From Rhodamnia argentea (Eukaryota > Streptophyta > Magnoliopsida > Myrtales > Myrtaceae), in contig NC_063151.1 of NCBI RefSeq assembly GCF_020921035.1, forward strand, positions 33,052,934 to 33,116,933: a stretch of DNA of 64,000 bases, given 5' to 3'. How positions within the stretch are numbered: the first letter of the stretch is position 1; every line of letters starts with the position of its first letter. This document shows, piece after piece, positions 35,303 to 46,400 of this stretch. Position numbers and translations under genes: made by a program. The notes below the pieces were generated by a model that had not been told where the DNA came from, searched no databases, and was given only the letters and a program-made list of their open reading frames with translations.

Positions 35303-36240
35303 GGGGAAAAGTACACTAAAAGTGCCATAACTTTTAAAAATCATTCACTTGAGTGTCGGCGCTTATGTGGATGCCGGAAAAGCCGACATGGATGCCGGAA
35401 AAGTTGACGTGGCACCGACGAACCTATTTTTTGAATATATTAATGTACATGTGGAAATTTTCATTAGTTTTTATTTTTCTGGATTTTTTTAATTATTGAA
35501 TATTTAAAAAAAAAAAAAAGGGCAAAACCCTTGCTTTCTCGATGGTGGCAGGTGAGGGTTGTCGCCGGCCACCACCGGCCGGCCTAGGGGCCAGGATCGG
35601 CTCGCGAGGCCGCGATGGCCGTCGCGGCCTCGGTTGTTGCGAGCGAGGGCCTCACGCCCCCGTCGGCCAAAGGCCCCCCGAGGCGCCCGAGGCCGCGATG
35701 ACCGTCGCGGCCCGTGGCGAGTTGACCCTGGCCCCGAGCGACGACCATCACGGCCTAGGGCGAGTTGACCCCGGCCTTGAGCGACGGCCATCGCGGCCTC
35801 GGGCGCCTTGAGGGGCCTTTTGGCCGGTGGGGCGCGAGGCCCTCTCTCATATTTGACGAGGGCTTTGCGCCCTAGCCTGCGGTAGCCGAGGCCCCAACAG
35901 CAATTGCCCATGGCCATCGTGGACTCGCCGGCCCAAGGCGAGCCGACCCCGGCCCCCGGGCCGGCCACCACCAAGAAACTTAAGAGTTTTTTTTTTTTGA
36001 AATATTAAATAACTAAAATTAAAATAAAAACATTAAAATGAATAAAAAATTAAAGAAAGTTTCAAAAAATATTAAAAAATGTAAAGAAAATCCACGTGGA
36101 CTGCTACTTTAATAAAATAATAGTGAAAAGTCCACGTCGGCTTTTTCGACAAAAATAGCACTCGGGTGAACGTTTTTGCTTCGATATGGCACTCAAGTGA
36201 ATGTTTTGAAAGTTAAGGCACTTCTAGTATACTTTTCTCC
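35303..36240. mobile_element. Mutator-like non-autonomous element with CpG-rich core
   Basis: Terminal inverted repeats of about 50 bases: left GGGGAAAAGTACACTAAAAG, right in reverse GGAGAAAAGTATACTAGAAG, both continuing through a conserved CATTCACTTGAGTG. Inner arms repeat gccgacatggatgcc / gccgacgtggac. The core 35540-35970 is strongly GC-rich and holds repeated palindromic units. No transposase. Open frames in the core (both strands) are by-products of GC richness. The target-site duplication is not clear. Confidence 0.7.
35590..35920. repeat. GC-rich palindromic minisatellite in transposon core
   Basis: At least four degenerate units of the form ccgcgatggccgtcgcgg, each self-complementary (cgcga...tcgcg), spaced by about 50-70 bases: near 35609, 35692, 35743 and 35781, with a weaker one near 35913. 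Each could form a small hairpin; all are CpG-rich. Confidence 0.65.
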
Positions 36241-37322
36241 ATTTTTCTTGGCTAGCTATATCTTCAATGAATTGACGCAAGGATGTGATGTGTGAACTGT
36301 TTGATTCTGAGTTCAAACGGTGAGATTGCTGACTTGGTATGATGATGAGGTTTTGAATCTTAGTGAGTCGGGCCGTCGCTCGGACGACGAGTGAGGGAAT
36401 CAGCCCGACCAGGCCCGAAGGACAAATGGGCGGGCTTGGGCAAGGGTTCATAATTGTCCCACGCTCGGCCCGAAACGGTGTCGTCTTCTGTTTAGGTAGT
36501 GGGCTCGGGTAGCGAAGTTAGGCCCGACCCAGCCCGTCCAAGCATCGTCTGAACGGGTAAAGATGACTCACCGGGGACGCTGGACTGAAAACTGAGTACG
36601 ACTTTGACCCAGAGAGAGAGAGAGGGTCCGAGGGTGTGGCAGCTCAGTGCTGGTCTTCTTCCTCTGCTTCGTCCGTCTGTCTCCGTCCTCGGCAGTAGGC
36701 TCGTGGACACCGACTTGCCCCCATAACTTCTGCAATTCTCCGAATACCCTTCTCGACGCTCTCTGTTTTGGTCGTCAAGGTAAATCGTCGTTTGCTCGTT
36801 TCGCTCTTGTCGTCCTTTCGTTTCGATTCTTTATCTTCTCTTTCTCTTCTGATTGTTCGCGTTTTCTGCGTTCATTGGTCTCCAACGGCGTTTCGCTGAG
36901 GCGCCCTTTGCCTCATTGTCGCGAGTTCTCAATGTCTATTACTCTTGGCTTTTGCTACTCGAGAGTGTTCTCGCTCGATTTTGTCTGGATTCTTGCTGGC
37001 TGAACTCTCATCCCGCTTTCTTTGCTTGTTTCTGCACATGGGTTCGTGGCATGGCGATTTGTTTGTTAACAGCTTGGCGATTCGATTCCAATGGGCTGAT
37101 GCTTCGGTGGGGATCCGCAATCGGTACTGTCCCAATAAGATCATCTGGATGTAAATGCAGAAGCACGTTGAACTCGATTTCTATCTCCTTGATGGTTCGG
37201 GAAAGGTCTTGACTGTGGCCTCTTTGATCCTTTGAATACTTCAATTAATCCGAGTTCTAGCTTCTGTATGAAGAACTGCGGTGAAAAAGATTTAAGTTGG
37301 AATTAGTGTTTGCTTTCTCCAA
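36241..37322. other. Upstream region and 5' leader of the PSI1-like gene
   Basis: From about 36600 the sequence is CT/TC-rich in plant 5' UTR style. The AG|gtaaatcg at 36779 could be the donor of a leader intron that ends shortly before the ATG at 37323, which is common for such genes; this is a guess. No other gene seen. Confidence 0.45.
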
Positions 37323-40300
37323 ATGGGTGGCTTTTGCTCGCGGAGATCCAGTGTGGATAATGCTCCCAGTGGAAGCCTTACAAATGTAGACGGTAGTTCT
37401 AGTAATGATTCCAATGTCCATCAGTCTGGTGGAATGCACAAGAAAGGAAACGACATTTCGATTCCGTCCTCTGGTGGAGAGAATGGGGATGAGGAATTGC
37501 GGGAGCCCCTCTCATCTTCTGTGGAGAATGAGGGTTCACGTAGTTTGAGTTTGGAAGATCTTTCCGATGGTATTCCACGCTTGTCGAGAGCATTGTCACA
37601 GAAATCTAGTTCGACTAGGTCCAAGCAAGTGACGGTTGCTAAGGTGATTCAATTTTATGTTTTCCGATTGCTGTTATTCTTTATCCCTCCCCTTTTCTGT
37701 GGCATACTAATGGGTTAGCATTTACAAGTTACAGCTTTCCCCTTTTTCGATAGGCCAGTTATTGTTTTATTTCCTGCTTGTATGTGTATATATATTGGAT
37801 CAGGGGCATTCAATGTAATAGGATGTCCTTTTATGAATTGTATTGTTTGGACGGTAGGTATCAGAAGTCGGCACACTTTTAGGAAAAGCTGGAGGGAAGG
37901 CAGTAGAAGTTTTAGACACACTTGGAAGTAGCATGACAAACCTGAATCTTAGCAGTGGTTTTACCTCTGGAGTGACTACAAAAGGAATCAAAATAGCGAT
38001 TTTGGCTTTTGAGGTTGCGAATACAATTGTAAAGGGTGCTAATCTAATGCAATCCCTCTCGAAGGATAGCATCAAGCATTTGAAAGAAGTGGTGCTTCCC
38101 TCTGAAGGTGTGCAAAATCTAATATCAAAAGATATTGATGAACTTCTAAGGATTGCTGCATCTGACAAAAGGTAGGAACTGCATTGGCAGCGCTTGCTTT
38201 CACAATATCCTGCTGTAGATCATGTTTAAGTTCTTTATATGCTAGCAGATGTCATACTTTTGATTCTTTTCGGTGTTATCAACAGAGAGGAGCTGAAAGT
38301 TTTCTCCAGAGAGGTGGTTCGATTTGGCAATCGTTGTAAAGATCCTCAGTGGCACAATTTAGATCGATATTTTGAGAAGTAATCCCCATGCATCAAGCTG
38401 TTTTAGCTTGTATAATATCTTTGCAAATGTGGGACAATGCCTCTTTCTTTGTTGTACTTAGGTTGGATTCAGAGTTTACATCGGAAAAGTTAATGAAGGA
38501 CGAGGCAGAGAGGACGATGCAGCAACTGATGGAACTAGTTCAGTACACAGCTGTGAGTGTTCCAATATCGAATTTACCCGTCAATGTGCTATTTCAATGG
38601 TGAAAAGAAATATGAACAATGCATATTTAGCCGTAAGAATTTTCTCTCTCATCATGATTTTTACATCACAAATGACATACTGGGATCAAGGAATGCAAAT
38701 GGTAGTGTGAGAGAATTTTAATGTTTCCGGCCTAAAAGGCTTAGAATGAGTGATGTATTCTCCTTTAAATCATGGAAGTGATCGGCAACTCCTCTGAACT
38801 AAAACATTTGGCTATGCATGATGTCCCTGCCCGTTGCTGTTTGGTTTTTTCCACAGATCCTGATGCAATTTTGTATATAGCAAACTCTTCTGTATGATTC
38901 AGTTTCTGGTCTTTTTTATTCGTGTTTTATTGAGAGGGAAGCAATGACAATGACTGGTCATTCACATTTGGTGGCAGGAGTTGTATCATGAGTTGCATGC
39001 CTTAGACAGATTTGAGCAAGATTATCAGCGCAAGCTCCAGGAAGAGGATAACCCGAATGCTACTCATAAAGGTAAGTCATACTTCAAAATATGATTACCA
39101 TAAAACTGCCTGACTGATGATCAGGAAAACAGAAAATCGCCTTACTGGAATCACACAATTGTTGGTTTTCACTTATATGAGAATTTGTTGGCATTACTTT
39201 AATAAGTTTTACACATCATAGTTGGCTTTTTATGTTGGCAATTTGTAGGGTGCTGCTTTGTAATCTCATGTATCGTTTTGTCTAAATTGGCTGTTGGATG
39301 TTCTTTCTGAGGTTGCGTCTATAATCAACGTGATGTCATTTTGAGTCTACCTTATTGTTCAGTTGTGGTTTTCGATCTTCCTATGGATGGGGCAATTGGA
39401 TGAGGTCACATCACTTTGAGTTTCTCGTCATACATGCATGTTGCTTTCCCAGAAATGCTTCGGTTTGTGTCAATTTGGCGTGTTGGCTCTTGAAGACTTG
39501 AGCTGCTGGAATACAAGAAGTCTGATGTAACATTACTTTTGACTTACTTTTTGTGGCTGACATATAGGAGACAGCCTGACGATGTTGAGGGCAGAGTTGA
39601 AGAGCCAGAGGAAGCATGTAAGAAGTTTGAAGAAAAAATCGCTTTGGTCGAGGATTTTGGAAGAGGTGTGAGTTGGTACTGCTTTAGCTTTTTCCATTTT
39701 ATGCTGGAGATTTTCTCATCTACCTCATGATATCAATCATCAAGTATGCAAATGGAACCTCAACTTTCTGAAGTACGAACTGAGTTCTTGTTACTAATGT
39801 AATGGCTAATTCACTTTGCTCTTTGTACCTTTGGGGACATCTGGATTGTGATTGTTGTCATAACTGAAAATGATTATCCTATAGTTCAATATTTGAAGCT
39901 AAGATCATAAATTCACTTTTCATTTCATGAAGAATTGAAGTATTGTGTTTGCATCCAGCAGGAATTATCTATGCATCATATACGCATTTGAGAAGACAAA
40001 GTTGTTTTCCTTTTGTAGGTAATGGAGAAGCTTGTTGATATAGTTCATTTCCTACATTCGGAGATTCATGAAGCCTTTGGTACTGCTGGTACGCTTCTAA
40101 ATGTTTATTCATTTCTTATGCTCTAAGCAAGGTCATCTTATAGTCAATTTCTGTTGTTCTGTGGGAGGGATTGGTCACTTATGAAATCTCTTCTGTGACG
40201 CAGATTCTGATAAATACTTAACAGGTTCTGCGAGCAGCTCTAAAACGTTGGGTTCTGCTGGTCTTGCTTTACATTATGCGAATATTATTGGTCAAATCGA

Positions 40301-42584
40301 TACTCTTGTGAGTCTACAATTTAATCTGATACTGAATACTCTGATTTTTCATGTTTCTGGTAAAGTTGCATAGGTAATTACTGTAGCTGATTATTGTGTT
40401 TGTGCTCCTTAGCAAGAACCATGAAAGCACATAGGAAATAGAAAACTAGGTCCATGCTGAGTCTTGCTTTTCATTTGCCAAAACAATTGCATTCTCAATG
40501 GAGGTTGCCATCTTCAGCTGTTCGATAAGCCACTCCAACAGAAACTTCTCTTGGTTTTTTCCACATGGCTAGTGTGGGTTGTCAACGTGCATATATGACC
40601 TCCAGATAATCAGTAAAACTTGTTCAGCCAATGTTGTACGGAAGATTTATATAGGCGAACTCGTGTAACAAGGTAACCTAGGACAACCCTTCATGATGTC
40701 GCCGGTTGGTTAAATTCAATAGCAATGGACTATAAATGAAGATTTAAAAACAGTTGATATCGATGAGCCACCATATCATGATTAAAAGAATTAGTTTTAG
40801 AAAGAACCATTCTTCCAATAAAGAAGCATATTTCTAGGAAACTTTATTCTGTTAAACTTCTTTTTTCGAATTTTTTTGCTAGTCAGTCACACTGCTTTTG
40901 GGACAAAAGCCTTTTCCCCCGCTCTTTTCCTGGTCGGGTTTTACAATTTCCCGTCCACTTAGATTAAGGACTTTGACCTCGGGTCTTTCGACTGATTATT
41001 TTACCAACTAAAGAAGATGCATTTAACTCAAAGCACTAAGCTTGTTTATTGGCATAACAAGTTCTCTAGAACTTTGTGCGTCGAGTCAGAAGCCTGATTG
41101 AACATTGAAAACTTTCAGTAAATTAGCACATGTTTTATTAGCTCATACGCAGTTTTCCCATGTTTTTCTGTTGAAAGTGTATGATTGAACCTTGAATACT
41201 GTCTCACATTTTTCAGTAAATAGGAAGGGAAAAGGTGTACTTTTATGTTACTAACTGGAACTGCGACTGAATCAGGTATCCCGCTCGGGTTCTGTACCTC
41301 CTAATTCAAGAGAGGCTTTATACCAAGGGCTACCTGCTCATGTGAAGACAGCATTGCGCTCAAAGTTACTGTCATTTCAACTTGTAGAAGAGGTATCGAC
41401 TTTCTACATTGTGGTGGGAATGTCCCTTATTCCTGAGGACACTGATGAGACTCTCTCAATGTTCATGAACTTCTTATTTTGTTGCTTTCCTGTTCCTTTC
41501 TCGTAGTTTATAAGCTACATTGATCATTCACAATGGTGATTGCAGCTTTCTATTCCACAAATTAAAGGTGAAATGGAAAAGACGTTGCAGTGGCTTGCTC
41601 CTCTTGCTGCTAATACTACAAAGTAAGACTTCTATAGACCAGTGATCATTTTGTTATCGCTCATATTCTCCTGAATCTGTCTTATACCTTGGAGGCATGC
41701 TTACTATTTTATAAATCGGTAGCTTAGGGGCCCCCTCAAATGTCGAATGTCTACATGCCTTCTTAGTTGTGCTGTGACTGCTGTTTTTGTAGTACTATCA
41801 AACAATATATCTGATAGTATATGCCTGTCGTTTTCTGGTTGTCCTGTTTTAATGGTGTTGCCATACATTATCTTGGTTCTCCGCAACTCACTTCTGTTTG
41901 GCAAAGCAATTATTCTCATTTGACTCTCTCTCTCAAACATTGTCGGCAGAGCCCATCATGGCTTTGGTTGGGTCGGGGAATGGGCAAACACGGGGTAAGT
42001 TTTGACAATTTAAAGCTCTGCCCTTTTCTCTTCCACCATGATTTCATAGTCAATATTTTAATGTGTTTTTCAGGTCCGACCTGAACCGGAAACCTACTGG
42101 CCAGAATGACTTGCTCCGCATCGAGACTCTACACCACGCGGATAAGGAAAAGACTGATGTCTACATTCTTGAGCTTGTGGTGTGGCTTCACTATCTTGTA
42201 AGCCAGGCTAGGGCTTCTAATGGTGGATTTAGATCTCCTATTCGGTCTCCCAACCAAAGTACAGTCCAGTTACCTATGAACAGTAAGCCCAAGTCTCCAT
42301 CTTCTGCTTTGACAATGGAAGACCAAGAGATGCTTCGCGATGTGAACAAGCGGAAACTGTTGACTCCGGGAATAAGTAAGAGCCAAGAATTCGAGATTGC
42401 AAAAGTAAGGTTATGCAAGCATCATAGACTGAGTAAAAGCAGCAGCCACTCCCCGACCAGGGAAAGCAATAAAGATCCGTTTCCCCTTCGGAGGCCGTCT
42501 TCTGTTCCTATCATCGATTTTGATATCGACCGGATCAAAGCGCTGGATGTGATCGATCGGGTGGACACTATTCGAGGCGGTTGA
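37323..42584 (+). CDS. PSI1: PSK SIMULATOR 1-like protein (DUF3475 + DUF668)
   Basis: Twelve exons: 37323-37643, 37858-38171, 38286-38378, 38462-38552, 38978-39071, 39568-39665, 40019-40088, 40204-40307, 41276-41392, 41546-41622, 41950-41994 and 42074-42584 (stop). All junctions are GT-AG and the frame holds, giving 644 residues. PSI proteins are plant-specific growth regulators linked to phytosulfokine peptide signalling. The N-terminus MGGFCSRRSS is a textbook N-myristoylation start, so membrane attachment is expected. DUF3475 begins near residue 149 (GIKIAILAFEVANTIVKGAN). A Lys/Arg-rich helix follows at LKSQRKHVRSLKKKSLWSR. DUF668 begins near residue 375 (LGSAGLALHYANII, then SREALYQGLP-like, and AHHGFGWVGEWANTG). 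The C-terminal 150 residues are Ser/Pro-rich and likely disordered. From memory the Arabidopsis orthologue is At1g34320, next to the EMB8-like gene At1g34340, as here. Confidence 0.96.
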
Positions 42585-43417
42585 CTCTGCCAATTGGAGA
42601 AGTAGGCCGAGTCTGAGGTTTTTGCCTCGTGGGTGGTAAGTTCGCCGCCTCTCTGTTTTGGGTGCTTTGTCTACAGCGAAGTCTCGCTACTCTGCAGATG
42701 AATATGGAGCCCAAGAAGTTGCTTGTAGTGGTGCAACGAGCATGGGGCTTTTCTGTGTAACCTCGGGTCAACTTCATCTCACTAGTCATTTGGAGGAGGT
42801 AGCATTATAGTTTTGTTCAATCCCCCGTATGTACAGAGAGCACTTGGTCATTCCGCAATGTTTGCTCAGCTCATGGTTCTGTTTCTATTTATTTTTTGGT
42901 CTGCCTTGTTACATTCTCTTGGCAAATCCAGATCGCTGTTGATGTCGGATGGCCGTCGATAATGTGATCGATACAGCATTCGATCTAAGTGGAAGCAAGC
43001 GAAACCAGGCGTGACTTGATGGGTGTACCGATGTTCATACTTGAACCTGGCCAGAAAAGAGAGCAGAGGTTGCTCGAGCTTCACCTGAATTCTGTCGAAA
43101 TGTCGTGTTTGAACCTGAGCCACGGTGGGGATCTCGCCGGAATCTGCTTGTCGGCCCAACGTAGCCCATTGGCCCAAAATACTAGAAACAGCTTTTGGCT
43201 TTTGCAATGATTCCAATCGACTGCCCTCGATCGTATACCTCGATACTGCTGACGTGGCGAGCCCCCATCGACGCTGCTTCGGCGAGCCTAACCAACCGCC
43301 CAACCATCGAACGCCTCCGATTCAAGCCTAACCAAAACAAAACACGCACAAATCCAAATCCAAAAGTCTCGGAAAAAGTGAGAGAGGGACGGAGACTCAC
43401 CTCCTTCTTCGTCTTCT

Positions 43418-43448
<31 letters not shown>

Positions 43449-43457
43449 TCTACACTG
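42585..43457. other. PSI1 3' UTR and promoter of the EMB8-like gene
   Basis: About 870 bases between two same-strand genes. A (GTC)n trinucleotide repeat of about nine units (43420-43448) lies just before the ATG of the next gene and is probably in its 5' UTR. No extra gene seen. Confidence 0.6.
43420..43448. repeat. (GTC)n microsatellite in 5' leader
   Basis: About nine GTC units ending roughly 10 bases before the start codon at 43458. Likely length-polymorphic, and close enough to the ATG to affect initiation. Confidence 0.85.
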
Positions 43458-46400
43458 ATGGATTGCGCAAGCTCAGCGGAAAGCTGCGATGGCGCGTGCG
43501 CTTACGGTCTCCTGCTCAGCGCGCTCTTCCTCATTCCGATCTGGCATTACGTTTTGGGCGCTTGCGTCGGGTTCAGCGTCTTCCTCTACAACTTCCTCGA
43601 GTGCCATCTCTTCGAGGACCTCGTTTCTCGTTGCCGATCGTCTCCTCCTAAGTTCACGTTCAACGCCTCTTCCGACATTTACACCGCTGTCGTCTCCAAG
43701 TGCCGGATTCTGCATGGAATGTAATCCACCTCGCTTCTCTTGCTCTCTCTTTCTGAGTCGATGGCGATGTGTTGTATTTAGTGATGGAATGCGTGCGTGA
43801 AGACTTTTGGATTTTCCGATTAGTTTTTTCATCTATGGCGGACAAATCGACGGACGAAAGAAGTAGAAGTGAACTTGCTCGACTGATCTTGCTATGGATT
43901 ATGAACGTGAACGTTGAGAAATGGAACTCTGCCGAGAAGATTTATTGAGCTGTCTGACTAATTTGAAAAGCATGCAGGTACCTGGCGACTCCGTGGCTCG
44001 CGAGTCCTCATGTTCAGACGGTGTTTCTTAATTTCTTTGGAAGGCCTCCATCGTTCAGCTACAGAAGGTGATGCATCTGTAAAATCATATTACATGTTAT
44101 CCAGAATGAAGATGTAAACTAAGCATCTTACAAGGTGAAGCCTCCTTCGTGGAGCAGTAACTTTCAAATACTTGTGGCTTGCACTTGTAGTGTTGTTCTT
44201 TGCCACCAAATCAAGTATCGGAGGATGATTCAAAACTAGTTTATGTCTGGAGTCAAGTGATAGAATCTACTAGCTCTGGCTGACAGGGTTGCTTTTTGTT
44301 GGTGTTCTGGAAAATGCAGCAGCCCTGGTATAATTTGCTTATTTACTGAGAATGACTGAGGCAAATGTATGAACTTTCAATAACTTGCCTCTCATTTTAT
44401 GGGCTTTTCCGCGCCAATATTTATTACATTTCAAGTTCTTAAGACAATTTTCAATCTCATAAATCAGTATAAATGTAAACAGAGTTGGCTTGGTCTTTTT
44501 GAGGACAAATAAAGCTTTAGCTGATTTATTATGAAGAATGATTTTGTGAAAGATGTTCAATTAGGAAGGAGTTTGGTGAAGTCCAGGAAAAAAAGTACAA
44601 GAGAATAATAATAAAGCTTTAGATAATCAATTGAGAAGAATGATTTTGTGAAAGATGTTCAATTAGGAAGGAGTTCGGTGAAGTCCAGGAAAAACAGAAC
44701 AAGAGCATAATGATAAAGACCTCTTGAAGATCCTATGCAGGACATGGTGTTTGATGGAGCGCAATGGCAAGAACTATTCTTGTGGCTGAACTTGCAGAGC
44801 GGGAGATTTAGTAGTTCTGCTGATATGCGACAACAGTCGTTCAATTGTTGTTAGTTTTCAATAATTTTTCATTTATGCTCTTGCTCAAACTCATCTTGGT
44901 GATATTGATTAGAGATTTTGACTGCAATTTCTACAATGCTTTTGGTTTTCCATTGCCGATAAATTTACTCTTGTTCACCATTGTAACTGGGGGAGCTTTG
45001 CTGATTGTTTACCATGATGGTATCTTAAATCATATCTCTGCTTTTTTTCCTTTCATAGTTCCCTTTGCAATGAATTGATAAACAGTAACTCCAGTGACAA
45101 GTAAACTGGGCAAGCATGTGTGTGTTGGTCTGATTTAACAATCTACACCTGATTTTCCTTGCAGGCAAGTATTTCGTACTTCTGATGGGGGGACAATTGC
45201 TTTAGATTGGGTATTGAGTTCAGATGGTGAGTCTGAGTTGCTTGTTGTTGAACATCATAAGTTCCTTACACTTCTGGAATAATTTTTTTTTTTTCATTTT
45301 CTTTTGTCATCTCTGCTATATTGTTTCAGTTAGATTGGTCAATTGTCTAGCATTTTTTAACTCCTTGGTCGTTGCTCTAAAATATAGGGAAAATACTTAA
45401 TTTAAGTCTAGTGCAGCCATGTAATTCTTGCTCATTTACTAAATAACCAACTCAACACTGTGCCAGCAGGGGCTCGTATTGATTACCTTCAATGAATGAT
45501 GCTGATGTATCTTTGCAGTGTCTGGAGGTGCCTTTCACAGGGAAAGTTCCATTTCGAAAGATGATACAACTCCCATTGTGGTGGTAGTTCCTGGCTTAAC
45601 AAGTGATTCTTGTTCTCCTGTAAGTACCTTCCCTTGACAAAACCCAAAATTCTTGACGGTTTATCGTAATATCAATCTATAATCAGTTAGAAGTCTATCT
45701 AAGGACTTAAAAGTTTTGAGCCTCATCAACTTTTCTAAATGGCACAAGGCTCTCAAAGAATTAAGTTGAGCAAGAATGTGAATTCTTTTGGTGTTGCTGA
45801 TATGTAGAACAATTGTTCCCTTTAATTATCAATTGACAATATCCTTGTTCCTTTATCAGTCTAGTGTTTAGATAGGATAGGTGATTTCTCTATGAAGTGC
45901 ATGGCTTTCATTTTTTTCCTTTGATTGATGGATAATACCTTGAGTGCCATTATAGTTATAGGTCTGTCAATCAGTAGCAGCTCTATTCAGGTAGTGATCA
46001 CCAGTAGTTCTTGCTCGTCTGTTGGCAAATTTTTTACGGAAGTCTGGAATCTGAACCCACTTATGCAGAGCCATCCTGATTCTTTTCAATTGAGTGAATG
46101 AAGTTTGCCTGATTTGTAATTGCAGAATGGTAACCCAACATATTCATGTAATTTCACAGTTAACCATGTATCAGAAGAAAAAAGTTTACGTGACTGCACA
46201 TGCATAATGTTTGCAACTGGCTCTTCTTTCACGCCCTTGGACCATTAAGATTGTCTAACAATTGGGAAGGAACTTTTTTCACACAGATCTTTTGCTCGTA
46301 AAGCTTTTGTTTATTGACATTAAATGGACTAGTATCTATTATGTCTTTTGATTTCTATTGCAGTATTTAAAGCATCTTGCTTTTAACACTGCCAAAAGTG

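Noticed and set aside
35504-35974. Long open frames on both strands in the GC-rich block
   Set aside because: They are alanine/proline/arginine-rich by-products of high GC inside a transposon core, occur in several frames at once and match no domain.
40890-41030. Possible SINE in an intron of the PSI1-like gene (minus strand)
   Set aside because: Some SINE-like wording (ttggtaaaataatcagtcg, gaggtcaaagtcc) but no exact flanking duplication and no clear tail.
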